64,000 bases of DNA from Gossypium raimondii. Taxonomy: Eukaryota; Streptophyta; Magnoliopsida; Malvales; Malvaceae. The notes under the pieces are model-generated. The model was not told the DNA's origin and did no database searches. It was given only the letters and a program-made list of their open reading frames with translations. The DNA lies in NCBI RefSeq assembly GCF_025698545.1, contig NC_068569.1:23312001-23376000 (forward strand), written 5' to 3'. Of the stretch, positions 25,506 through 37,156 are shown piece after piece. Numbering within the stretch: the stretch's first letter is position 1; every line of letters begins with the position of its first letter. The position numbers were made by a program, and so were the translations under genes.

Positions 25506-26033
25506 TTTTGAATAAATTCTGACTGGGCTTTATTACTAAAATTAAGTAAATCAACACAAAAAAAGTCCAAAATTAAAATGAACCCAATACAAAGGCCTAT
25601 AACTCAAACCCGGAAAGCAAATTAAAACCCATAAAACCAATCCCCCCTTATTTTTGAATTTTAAACTTAAAAAACTGTAAAACAGAAACCTCTAGAACCT
25701 AATAAATGCACCGCTATCATGCCCAATCAGAACCAAATCATTCCCCGTCTTTTCAAATCTATTTTTTCATTTCTTCATTAAGACGTTTCCGGATATCCAT
25801 GAGGTTGTTTCCTTCAAACTTTTGGGTTTCCCCTTTTTCAGCCTCAAAAATTTGTGTCCTTCATTTCATCTGCTTCTTTGTACTCCCTTCCATTCATCTT
25901 CCTTCAGTCGCTCGGCATAATCCGGAACTCTACCAATCAGGTAAATTTCTTCTTTTTCCTTTAATGCCTCCCTTGCAAGCATATGAGCTAGACTATTTGC
26001 TTCTCTAGGCGTGTGCTCAAAATAGTGTCTTTT

Positions 26034-29000
26034 TTATTGTATTAATAACTGATGAATATCTCGAATATATGCTCCAACCCTTGATCTGTCATTTGCTTGT
26101 GTTTTGCATTTCTTAATGATTGAAAGTGCATCACCTTCAATAATAATATTTGGCCATTTCATGTTCATACCGATGCGAGTTGCTGTCCTGCAAGCAATTG
26201 CTTTTGCGGCAAAGGCTGATGCTACTTGGTGATGAAGCTCTATAATAGATAAAAGGGCGTTTCCTTGACTGTCTCTGGCCACAATTCCCACTGCTGATTG
26301 TCGAGCATTTTCATCAAAGGTTGCGTCAAAGTTAAGCTTTATAAACTGACCAGGTGGGTGTTTCCACATTCTACCTTCTTTTATACTTTTGTAGCTTTTC
26401 TTGATCCTTGAGCTCAAATATATCTCTGTACAAAACACGCAATTTCTTTCCCGGATCTACTAACCTTCTCATGAACTCTTTTATTCCGCTCTCCCCAGAT
26501 TGCCCAAAGAGCACAACAAAATACCCTACGCATATTGGGATTATTCTGATCGAAAACCGGGTAAGCCACTTTAAAAATTCCATATAGGGTTCATGTAAAA
26601 TCTTGAGAGTGATAACTCTTCCCATACTTCAGTTGCCACAGGACACTCACGAAAAATGTGATTTGTGGTTTCTGCTGCTCTACCACACCCAGAACATGTC
26701 GTTTGACTTAGGAGCCTTCTGAAGTGCAGATTCACCCACGTTGGAATATAATTCCAGGCTATTCGCCAAATTGTAATTTTTATCTTCGAAGGTAGATTAA
26801 GGAGCAGATGTTTTGTAAAATCCTAGTTTCAGGTTTGTAAGGCATAAGCCCTAGGATCATTTTCATTACCTTGTAATAGTTTATAGGCGCTTCTCACGGT
26901 GAACTCTCCCGAGGACTCTCCCCTCCAGGCTGGAAAATCTTTGTAAGGCTCTTTTGCAAGCGGAATGCAGAGAATTCTCTCAGCTATCTCCATTGGAAAG
27001 GTAGACTCAATCAAGCCCTGTTTCCACTCCCTCTTACTTTCATCAATTAGATCTGCAACTTTACAATCACGTAAATTAACAAAATGCAATGATAACCTGG
27101 CATAATTTGGTATCCAACTATCATTCATCATCGAAATTTCACTCCTATTCCCCACTTTCCAGCATAATCCTTCTGATAGAATACCCCTAGTAGCCCATAT
27201 ACTCTTCCATGTGTAAGAGCAATTATTCCCAAGACGCGAGTTTAAGAAATTAGTTTCTGGAAAATATTTTGCTTTTAAAACTTGTGAGACCAATAAGCTT
27301 GGATTGGTGAGTATTCTCCAACATTGTTTAGCAAGTAGAGAGATATTAAACTTGGCCAAACTCCTGAAGCCTAACCCCCCTTCTTCTTTGCCTCTACACA
27401 TATGCTCTCATTTGCACCAATGGATCCCTTTCTGCCCTTGCTTCTTTTGCCACCAGAAATTAGCAAAGATTTGTTCCAAATCTCTACATAAAGAGTTAGG
27501 AAGAAGAAAACATGACATGGCATAAGTCGGAATGGCCTGTAGAATTGATTTAATAAAAACTTCCTTTCCTCCTTGTGAAAGCCATCTAATGCTCCAATCT
27601 CTGATTCTGGAATTGACCTTATCCTTCAAATATTGAAAAGACTCCTTTTTACGTCTTCCAATCATATTAGGGAGACCTAAATACTTTTCCATATCTGTTG
27701 ACCCTCTTAACCCTAAACTGCCTAAAATTTCACCTCTTGTTTCATCTGCTGTATTTGAGCTGAAAAAAACCGTGGATTTTTCAAAATTAACGCACTGACC
27801 AGAGCAGTCTTCGTATTCCTTCAGAACTCCTTTTAGCACTCTCATTCCCTTTGTGGTAGCTTCAGTGAACAGAATACAATCATCCGCGAATAGCAAATGT
27901 GATATCCCTGGACCTTTCCTACTTGCTCTTACCCCTTTCAACTTACCCTCTTTTAATGACAATCTCATTAATGCCGAAAGCCCCTCACTGCATATTAAGA
28001 AAATGAATGGACTGAGGGGATCCCCCTGGCGCAACCCTCTGGAAGATTGGAAATTTCCCCTCTTTTCCCATTAATGTTGACTGCGAAAGATGTAGAAGAA
28101 ATACATTTCATAATTAAATCAACCCATTCAACAGCAAAGCCCATTTTCAACATTACCTCTCTAAGAAACCTCTACTCAACTCTGTCATAAGCTTTGCTCA
28201 TATCGAGCTTAACTGCCATAAAACCTTTCTTACCTGTACGTTTCCGTCTAAAGGTATGAAGGAGTTCATAAGCTATTAAAATATTATCAAAAATTAATCT
28301 ACATGGGACGAAAGCACTTTGTGCCACATCAATACACTGCCCAATAACCCTCTGAAGTCGATTTGCAATTGTCTTTGCAACTAGTTTATATATAACTGTG
28401 CATAAACTAATTGGTCTGAAATTTGCTAAATTTTTTGGATTCTTGGTTTTTGGAATCAATATAATTTCAGTAGAGTTGAAGGGGCCAAGAGTTTTACCCC
28501 TGTTTAAACAGTCAAGGCAAAAACTGGTGACTTCTTCCCCTACAATATGCTAGTATTGCTGAAAGAAAAGTGCTGGAAATCCATCAGGCCCTGGCGCTTT
28601 CGTAGGCCCCATTCCTCTCAAGGCTGAAAACACTTCTTCTGCCGTGAATTGATCCGTTAAACCTGTGTTTATGTCTGACGTGATTTTTCCTTCGATACCT
28701 GTTAAGAGATGAGATAAATCTCCAACCCCTTTTGATGTAAACAGTTCCTGAAAAAATGTCTTCGCAACCTCACTGATCCTATTCTCTTCAGTCACCTCTC
28801 CTCCACCCCCTAATTCAAGCCTCGAAATATTGTTTCTTTTCCGACGAGCCGAAGCATACTTATGAAAAAAACTTGTATTCTTATCCCCAACTTTAAGCCA
28901 GTTTGCTCTTGCCCTCTGCTCCCAATACTTCTCATCTTTGTCAATTTCTAAATTTAGATGCACCTTCGTATCAATAATCTTTGCCAACACATCATCATTG

Positions 29001-29936
29001 TTTTCTTCCTCCAACAACATCTCTAGATTCTTTTTTAGCCTTTTCTTTAACCCTTCACGACTTTTCCTAATTTGTTCTGCCCATACCATTAAATTCGATT
29101 GAAGCATTTCCATTTTCTCCATTAAAGAATCAGCTGGTGTCTTCCAAAATGATTTAATTTTTCCTTTTAAAGACTCTTCCATAATCCACTATGCCTCAAA
29201 CTTGAACCTTTGCCTCCCCACATAATCAGTACCATTTCTTGTATTGAGTAAAATTGGACAGTGATCAGAGATTGAGTGAATTAAGTGTTGAATGTTACCA
29301 TTTGGGAAAAGGTTTCTCCATTTGTCGTTTGCAACACCTCTATCCAATCTTTCTCTGATGTTTGTTTCAGGCAGATTCCCTCTTTGCCATGTGAACCAAG
29401 CCCTTGTATACCCTAGATCTTCTAATTGACATTCCTCAAGGTTCTTTCTGAAAGCCTCCATTCTTCTTTCTTCTCTTAGAAGCCCTCCTTTCTTCTCGAA
29501 AGAATACATAATTTCGTTGAAATCCCCAGTTACAAGCCACGGGTGTTCCTAATTCTGTCCCAATTTTCGTAAAAGGTTCCAAGACTCCTCCTTATCTTTA
29601 ACATAAGGGGATCCATAGAATCCTGTGAATCTCCACTCTACATTATCAACCTCTTCATTCACCATAACATCAATATGACTTTTGGAGAAACTTCTCAGTG
29701 TGACTAAAATATCTACTTTCCAAGCTAAACATAGTCCACCTCTAGAACCCTCCGCAGCAACCTCAATACCATTTAGAAACCCACAACTTCTCCTGACTTT
29801 TTCCATACATTTGCTTGTTAATTTTCGTCTCCATTAAGAAGACCATTTTGAGATTATGCTGCCTTAAGAAATGTCGCAGCCTTTTAACTGTTCGTGGACT
29901 CCCCAATCTACGAACATTCCAACTGATGCTTTTCAT
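26034..29936 (-). pseudogene. LINE ORF2 (endonuclease-RT-RNase H), broken
   Basis: Starts ATG at 29936 (MKSISWNVRRLGSPRTVKRL), the classic start of the endonuclease, with METK (metal-binding Glu) soon after and a frameshift near 29800. Endonuclease remains at 29806-29189 (ISDHCPI). The reverse transcriptase follows: ANFRPISLC, AFVPCRLIFDN, RQGDPLSPFIFL and the catalytic FADD box (LLFADDCILF, about 27890). The zinc segment CSGCGRAAETTNHIFREC lies about 26650-26720. RNase H (KLNFDATFDENA...) ends at 26034. In-frame stops replace conserved Trp at about 29190, 28550, 28172 and 27405, and there are further frameshifts near 28050 and 26430. No activity is expected. The many short plus-strand frames here are shadows. 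Confidence 0.9.
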
Positions 29937-29983
29937 TGCATTCGGTTGACTTGTCTCTTGGCAGCCGCCGATCCCATAAGTAA

Positions 29984-31212
29984 TTAAACTTCGTTCTCAA
30001 CCAAAATATTACTCATCGTTTCTGTTAGCGATTCTTCCAGGTCCTTTTCTTGCCCTATTTTCTGCCGTTTCGTACTATTATCATATTCATCTTCTGCATT
30101 AAGAGACTCCACTTTTCCTTCCGTAACTTTCCTCTTTTTTAAACCACCTTCATCCACTCGTAGACTTCCCCCTTTGACCTGGGCCAATTCTTTTCCAACT
30201 CATTTTTTTTCCTGAATTAGAATTTATTATAGAGATGCTCCTATTATCCACCATATTAGCATCAGTCATGACTGTGCCGTCATCCACTTGATTTTTCAGC
30301 ATCTCCTCTTTCACGTTCATTTGTAATCTCCCATTTTCCTCCACCTCCAAATTTTTCACTTCTCTATTTATTATATCTTCAGTCATCACATACTCAGAAT
30401 CACCAGTAAAAGAGCATTAAGTTCTATCCTTCTTCGCAGACTCATTAAATTTTATAACTTCTTTTCCAACAAATTTTGATCCTACTTTTAATGTCATCGT
30501 ATATGGAGGATCCTCTTTAATTTTATTTTTTTTCTGCAGTACTCAACACACTACATTCTGGAAGTCCATGGCCCAACCGTCCACCAAAACAGAATAAAGG
30601 TAATTTCTCATACTTAAACGAAATCCACCATTGATTCCTATTATATGATGAAACAAAGATTCCTCTTCGAAGCGGTTTCTGTACATTCAGATTTATTTTG
30701 AGACGACACCACTCTCCACTAATTTCAGATCTAATGACTCCTCCAAATGTAACACCTATAGCATGTAATAAATCCTTTTTATCAAATTCTGGTAAACATG
30801 GGCCTATCTTTAACCAGACCGGAGATGAATTAAGACATATGTTTGATCTTTCCACCGAATGAGTTAATCTGTCAAATAAGATTAAACTTTTCCGAAAAAG
30901 CCATGGTCTACCTTCCATGATCAACTCCAGATCTTCTTCCGATTCAAACACAATCAAATATAAATTCTTTCCTGCCAATTGAATTTCAAACTTTTTCTTT
31001 GTTTTCCACACACTCCTCATCTACGCTTTAAAACTTTCAGGGTTGTAAAGTGTACCTATCCAAATTGTGCAGATTAGGGTTGGTTTTTCATCTGGAATCA
31101 CCTTCGAACCTTTAACAGATAATTGCATGAGCTCTTCAGATAGAAGGGAAATCTCCTCCCTCTGCTCTCTAATGTCGCCACCGCTTTCCCCCATCCCTAG
31201 CCACAGAAACAA
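29984..31212 (-). pseudogene. LINE ORF1 (gag-like, zinc-knuckle protein), broken
   Basis: 31212-31021 reads an acidic N-terminus leading into TLICTIWIGTLYNPESFKA. A stop follows, then 31020-30523 continues with the plant DUF4283-type RNA-binding domain (EDLELIMEGRPWLFRKSLILF, GEWCRLKINLNVQKPLRRG). The zinc knuckle is degenerate: FCFGGRLGHGLPEC lacks the second cysteine of C-X2-C. The C-terminal part is split over two frames at about 30389-30150 and 30187-29984 by a frameshift near 30180. ORF1 products normally bind element RNA; this one is not functional. Confidence 0.8.
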
Positions 31213-31282
31213 CTGCCTCTACTAGGACTTACGGCAAAGCACTCTTGGAGAATAGAGAGAATTAGGGTTTTTTTTATTTTTT

Positions 31283-31300
31283 AATTTACTAGGATTTTTA
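31283..31300. repeat. LINE target-site duplication, 5'-side copy
   Basis: Identical to 25488-25505 over 18 bases; marks the 5' end of the LINE. Confidence 0.85.
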
Positions 31301-31800
31301 TTATAGGCAAGATAGCGAGTGTTTTAGGGCCGGTGAATTAAGCTCCACTTGATTAAATTAGAAATATTTATGAGTTGAGTTGAGTTATGTTTAAGAGAAA
31401 TTATTTTATGATATTGATATAATTTATATTTATCTAAGCGTAGTTCAACCCTAAATATAAGACTTAAATTATGGTCATGTTCATTCATATTTGTAAATGG
31501 CTAATTCAAGTCCATTTTAAGCTTGCATATATTTCTTTTAAAAAATATTAAGAATAAATTTATATTATTTTTAATTTAATATTTAATAAATTTATATTTT
31601 TATTTTATTATAGGTTTAAACATAGATAACATATTATTTAATTTATAATATTATATGTTTTTTATATATATAATTGGGGTGGGGATGAATTGTTTAGGAT
31701 TGAACCAAAGCTCTAATACCACAATACACTTAAAATTAGGCTAGGCTGAGAGATTGTTGGAATATATTATAGTATTATATATCTTTTAAGATTTAATTTT
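31301..31800. other. Intergenic with a copia-type primer-binding-site relic
   Basis: On the minus strand 31705-31718 reads GGTATTAGAGCTTT, close to the plant initiator-tRNA-Met primer site (TGGTATCAGAGC) of copia elements. Nearby LTR and coding parts were not recognised. Confidence 0.35.
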
Positions 31801-32699
31801 TTTAAGGATAATATAGTTGTTACTTCATTAATTAAACCCCTTTGAAACAACAAAAGTCAGATGAAAAGAATGGAAACAAAAATAACAAAGCTAAAATCAG
31901 GGGCTCTTATTGAAAACCATCCCTGTACAAAAACAACTAGCAAAAACAATTATATTATCTCTCTTAGAAGCTCAAACATCCATAGCTGAAGACCAAAGAG
32001 AAAAAGGTAAGCTCCACAACGTGAATGTATTGGATCTAGTGGTCTAAATGTAGTATATTCGTTTTGTATACCTGTAATTTTTGAACATATTAGTTTACTA
32101 AAAATATTCATTAATAACTTTTGTATAATGCCCTCGATGTTTTTGCATGTAAATCAAAATGAAAGCAAATATTGACTTATTGGTTATCTAATGTTTAACT
32201 AATACTAAGTGTTATTACGTAGTACTTTTCGGTAAAAGTTTATTGCTATAACTATCACATACCGGCTTGGTTTAGAAAAAAAAATTAAACTTCTATTGTT
32301 ACAATAAACCATCTTCTTAACCAAAATTTTCCAACAGAATGATGCTAGGCCAAACATATCAGCTTGTTGCTTGTTGCTAGTTGCTTAGTCAAAAAGGTCG
32401 ACCCATCACCTTTCCTCCGTTGCTAATGGCTCCAAATTAGCAAGTAATTCCTCAATCTAGTACTGGTTACCATCATAGTTCCTCCCTTCCTGCGCTAGGT
32501 GATGAGCTAAAACATTTCCTTCCCTATGTGTGAAAGCATAACTACAAGTGTGGAACCAACCCACAAGCCCTTTACCATTTTAGATAAGGCCACTTATTGC
32601 TGAAAACTCAACTCCCTAAGATCGAATTTTAGTGATAACTGCTAATAAATGAATAATTTTATATTTTATATCAAGATCCCATAAATACTTGTGAAAAAG

Positions 32700-34406
32700 G
32701 AAAAATAGCGGAATAGTCCCTCAACTTCTGCAATTACTACAATTTAGTCTAGGTAAATTCGTATGGCTAAAATTTAACATTTTGTATAAATTGATGAATG
32801 GTATTATGCATTTATTCTATTGTTAGATATGAATTATTGTTGGAATTATAATATTGAATCGGATACTCGGTTTGAATTGAACGCGGGATTTGAGTACATT
32901 CGTAATTTAATGTACGATGGTATTAGAGGGAGATATCAACATTTTACCTAAGTAAACCGGGGTTCAACATTTGTTGCAAACTTTCATGTTTTACTTTCTG
33001 GTTGGCGTAATTGGGTGAAATAGCTCTTACGAGCTTCTGTTCAGCTTTCAAGCTTCTGTTGGCACATTCAGATGGACCAACTCTTATGAGCTTCTGTTGA
33101 CGATGTACTCTTATTCGTAAGTCGTTATTCGAATGGAAAGATTTTGGTAAAGTGATTTATTTAATGAATTTGAAAGACATGTTATTTATTTTTGTATTAA
33201 TTTGAAAACGAATATATTTATCAATTGAAGTTGTGAATGACAGGGAATTGACATGAATGATTTTATTTATTTGATTTGTTATAGTAGGTTCGATAAGATT
33301 TTTGTTTAACCGTCGAACTTACTAAGCTTTATTAAGCTTATTAGTATTATTTAATGTCTTTGTAGATTTTTAGAAGGTTGAACGAACAGATCAGCACTCA
33401 AGGTACACTATCCAGCTTATCTCGGCAGTTTTTGAAACATTAAATACAATTTATATGGCATTGATAGGCATTTGTACGATCTTAGTCAAAGTTTAGCTTA
33501 TGTAAATATGATGAGTAATATTTTGTTTATATAACCAACATATATATATTGGTATGAAATTAAGGTATGATTGTGATGTTAGTATAAGTGATATATGTAT
33601 GTATATAATTGAGTTAAATTGAACTTTAGTAACTTGGTTACATAGGTTAATTAGGTAAGGTTGGTTACTTGGTTGACATGTTTTTAAGTTGTCATTTGAT
33701 GTGCCTAAGGGCATATTGGTTGTATGTGGTGATAATACATGTTTGAGACTTAATTTTTAGCTTGATTTGAATGCCTTGTTATGGCTTGTTGATGTGCATT
33801 TTGTTCAGGCTAGGTTGATGTCAATTTGGGTGAGAAATGTGGCCTAGAAAATGGCCTATTTTTGTCCATACGGGTAGAGACACGGGCATGTATCTCAGCC
33901 GTGTAAGATACATGGCTAGGTCACATGGCCGTGTGTCCCTTGTATATTCTTAAAAATACAAGTCAGTATGCTCACACAGCCTAGCACACGGGCGTGTGAC
34001 TTGGCCGTATGACCCAAGTTAGAGAGTTACACGAGCATGGACACAGGCTGAGACACAGCCGTGTGTCCCTATTTCGAATGCCCACACGGCCTAAGACACA
34101 AGCATGTCTCCTGACCATGTAAATCACACAGCTTGGCCATAAGGCCGTGTGACCCCTACAATGTTGAAAATTTCAAAAATATTTCTAAAAAAATTTCTGA
34201 GTTTTCGATTTAGTCTCAACTTGTTTCTAATATGTATTTCGGGCCTTGAGGGTTCATTTAAGGGACAATATATATGATTTTGGTTGATTTTATTATGAAT
34301 ATTGATATGTAATGAAACATTTGAAATTTCTGTCTGATTGATCTGTAAACCCCGGTAATACTCTGTAACCCTATTCTGGCTACGAATTTGGGTTAAGGGT
34401 GTTACA
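32700..34406 (+). mobile_element. LTR 3' fragment inserted in LINE RNase H
   Basis: It ends GGTTAAGGGTGTTACA at 34406, the same 3' end as the LTR at 1329-5485, and shares the block rich in ACACGGCCGTGTG variants (33840-34160). The left border near 32700 is vague and the family's 5' start is missing. LINE RNase H sequence resumes on either side. Confidence 0.55.
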
Positions 34407-34424
34407 AGACAATTATGATCTCGA

Positions 34425-35221
34425 ATTACAACTAGACCTGTCCATGGGCCAGGCGGCCAGGCCCGACGGCCCGCCCGAAATATGGGAGGGTTCGGGTAAA
34501 AATATAGGCCCGAAATATGGGCTTGGGCAAAAAAAGAGGCACGTTTAAAAAATGGGCAGGGCCTCGGGCAGAATTTTTTTGGCCCGGGCTCGGCCCGAAA
34601 ATATATTAAATATATATTAAGTTTTTTATGTTTTAAGTTTTTTATGTTTAAAAAATATATATTTATTTTTATGTTTAAGTTTTTAGTTTTAGTTTTCAAT
34701 TTAATTTCCCCTGACAGTTTAAGTTTTCAATTTTATTTTTATGTTTTCAATTTCATTTCCCCGACAGACTGTAGAAAGGAAGTCAAGGCATGATAGCAAT
34801 TGAAAGTGATAACATTGGTATTTGGTAAATCCTGCACATAGCAATTGACAGGATAACAATTGAAAGTGATAACATTGGTGTAATATTGGTTGGATATTGG
34901 TTGGTTTTAAGATAAAAAAAATGTAAACTTATTTGTTTACAAAAATATTTGATAATACAAAAATGTAAACTAATCAAATGTTAGATTTTGTTACAACAAT
35001 TAATATACTTAACAATTAATACAATTAACAATTAATAAGTTGATAATTTTACTAACAATTAATTTTAATAACAATTAATTTTAATTTTATCAAAAAAATT
35101 AATTTTAATTAAAAACGGGCCGGGCCGGGCTCGGGCCCATATTTTTTTAGGGCCGGGCCTGGACAAAATCTCAAGCCCATATTTCGGGCCGGCCCGGCCC
35201 ATGGACAGGTCTAATTACAAC
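34425..35221. mobile_element. hAT-type element (781 bp) with 8-bp duplication ATTACAAC
   Basis: ATTACAAC at 34425-34432 and 35214-35221 flanks an element at 34433-35213. Its tips are TAGACCTGTCCATGGGCC and the exact inverse. The sub-terminal regions are very GC-rich (repeats of GGCCCG), the centre AT-rich. No transposase is present. It lies inside LINE RNase H sequence: the target duplication repeats the codons for VVI on both sides. Confidence 0.9.
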
Positions 35222-35614
35222 ACCAACTATTGATTTATGGGTTTCGTTTTTACATGATGCATTAACATTAAACTTAACCTTTAGAAATGTTAGAGGGTTA
35301 CCCCTCACATGACTCCTATCTACACTCCCATTCAATGCAGCCCTGGATGCATCCACCTCCATATCATACACCTAGGCCTAGGTAACAATATTTCGACTCG
35401 ATTGTACCAAAAATTCATGCACTAGTTGATTTCTAGAGTACTATAGGCTCCAGATAATTATTGATATTAGTTGTCATTTTGGCGAGTCAAAATAGTCTAA
35501 AAGATTTACAATCCATTTATTCCACTACATCTGATTCCAATCAAAAGGCCAACTAAACCCCGCTCACCTCACCCGTAAATGGATAATCCCTAAAGACATG
35601 ATAAACATCTTTGA

Positions 35615-36595
35615 CATCAAAAGAGTACTTGTTAGCTCAATTGATCAAACTGAAAATGCCAAGAGGGGGTGAATTGACTTTTAAAAAAAAGTTGTGGACG
35701 CCAGAGAGAAAAGATAGAAAATGAACATAAGAATTTAGAGTGGTTTGACCCCAATTACTTACTCCACTATCTTAGCTTTCCACAACTAAAGATTTTCCCA
35801 AATTCACTAATTTATTCAATCTTTGAGGACAATGTTTAATCTTACACTCCATTAAGATTTCTACCCAAACCTTAAGACACAACTCCTTTCAAAGAGATAC
35901 AAAAAATCAAACAAAGAAATAATCTTTACAAGATTGAGATGTTTACAAATTAAGTTAAATTACAATGAAAAACACTTGAGCAAAATAATACAAATAAGGC
36001 TCTCAAGTTTTTGAAAGAAAAGTATGGAAATATATAGCACAAAGGTTGTTTTGATTGATCTTTAAGCTTGAATATTCTTTCTTCTTGTTGTAGGACCTTT
36101 AGAAGCTGATATTTATACCATCTAATTCATTTTTAATTGTTGTGGTTGTTGAGAAAATAAATAGAGTCGTTGGGGATGAAAATACTGTATCATTAAATTC
36201 ACCCGCAATAAAAAGTATCGATACTTTTTGTACGAGTATCGGTACCAAAGGCATTTAATGCCTGATTTAGTGACCGTTACTGTTAGTTTCCAACAATACC
36301 AAAAATAAGTTATTGATAACTAGTAAAAGGTAAGCGATGTAATTTTATAGGTAAAGATACTTGTTGACATTTTTGAAAGATCATTAAAAATAGAATGCAA
36401 AAAATGGTATTAATATAAAGTTTAGGTATCGATAAAATTCAATAGGTATCAATACATATTGTTTGTGTTTAATTTTTTATTCAAAACAGATAGCAAATTT
36501 GGTACCGATAAAATTGTACAAGTATCGATACATTTTGGAAAACATCGATACTTCTTGTAGGGAGTAGTTTTAAAGCTGATTTGAAATCGTTTTAA
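35615..36595. repeat. Unclassified repeat-like insertion in the LINE remnant
   Basis: It separates LINE zf-RVT from reverse-transcriptase sequence. It contains several copies of a TATCGATAC-like motif (for example near 36216, 36426, 36523) and a leader-like AAGAGGGGGTGAATTGAC. Borders, class and target duplication could not be fixed. Confidence 0.35.
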
Positions 36596-36800
36596 TTGAG
36601 TTGAAGAGTCATTAATGCTAACCACAAAGGACACCATAGTAACGCAACGCAAAATCAGTTGAACCCATATTCGACATCATTGTTTCCAAAAAAATTTACT
36701 CAACACGATTGTAAGCCTTGCTCATATCCAGTTTTAAGGTAAAAGAACCTTTCATCCTCGTTCTTCGATTCTTAAATGAATGCAATATTTCATAAGCCTA

Positions 36801-37156
36801 TTTGTCATTGGTTTACATTATTGGTCTCTTGGCGATAAGCTCTTATGCTTATATATTGTGGTTTGCATTTGACAAACAATTATGATATACTTGACAAAGA
36901 AAATTATCAATATTTTAGCGTAACAAGACTGATCCGAGTTGACTTGGTGAACAAAAATAAAATTTTTGAGCTTGGGCCTAACAAGGTTATAACAAATAAG
37001 AGAGGTAAAATCCATTCACAATAATTTTTTAGCTTCAGTTAATTAATTAGATAATAATCTAATTGAAATTGAATTTTTTTCCAAATAAAATATGAAACTC
37101 TTTGAGATTTTGATGTCTTCTTTTTCACTATTATCCCATATACCTATAACCTGTCA
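36801..37156. other. Esterase 3' flank, nothing recognised
   Basis: AT-rich; the 3' untranslated region of the minus-strand esterase must lie here. No other gene found. Confidence 0.4.

Larger units (their letters stand above)
25506..31282 (-). mobile_element. Full-length but inactive LINE (plant L1 type)
   Basis: About 5.78 kb, read right to left and flanked by the 18-bp duplication. Order on the minus strand: leader (..AAACCCTAATTCTCTC), ORF1 with gag-like domain and damaged zinc knuckle, ORF2 with endonuclease, reverse transcriptase, zf-RVT zinc region and RNase H, a 3' untranslated region, then a short A tail (plus-strand T run to 25509). Both frames carry several stops and shifts, so the element cannot move on its own. 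Because both duplication copies are still identical, insertion is not ancient. Confidence 0.9.
31801..36800 (-). mobile_element. Older LINE remnant, broken by later insertions
   Basis: Pieces in one order on the minus strand: reverse transcriptase at about 36800-36600 (GSFTLKLDMSKAYNRVE, then VTMVSFVVSIND); zf-RVT-like DVYHVFRDYPFTGEV at about 35610-35560; RNase H start KFNVNASCKNETHKSIVGVV at 35290-35222; RNase H continuation VVIRDHNC at 34432-34407; RNase H end REGNVLAHHLAQEG at about 32530-32480; and a 3' tail to an A-rich end near 31800. Between the pieces lie an unclassified stretch (35615-36595), a hAT element (34433-35213) and an LTR fragment (about 32700-34406). Stops are abundant. 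Confidence 0.65.

Noticed and set aside
25706..26008. 100-residue plus-strand frame
   Set aside because: Lies antisense within the LINE 3' region; a shadow of element sequence.
34124..34699. 191-residue minus-strand frame
   Set aside because: Runs across the border of the LTR fragment, a bit of LINE RNase H and the hAT element; a chance fusion of three repeats.
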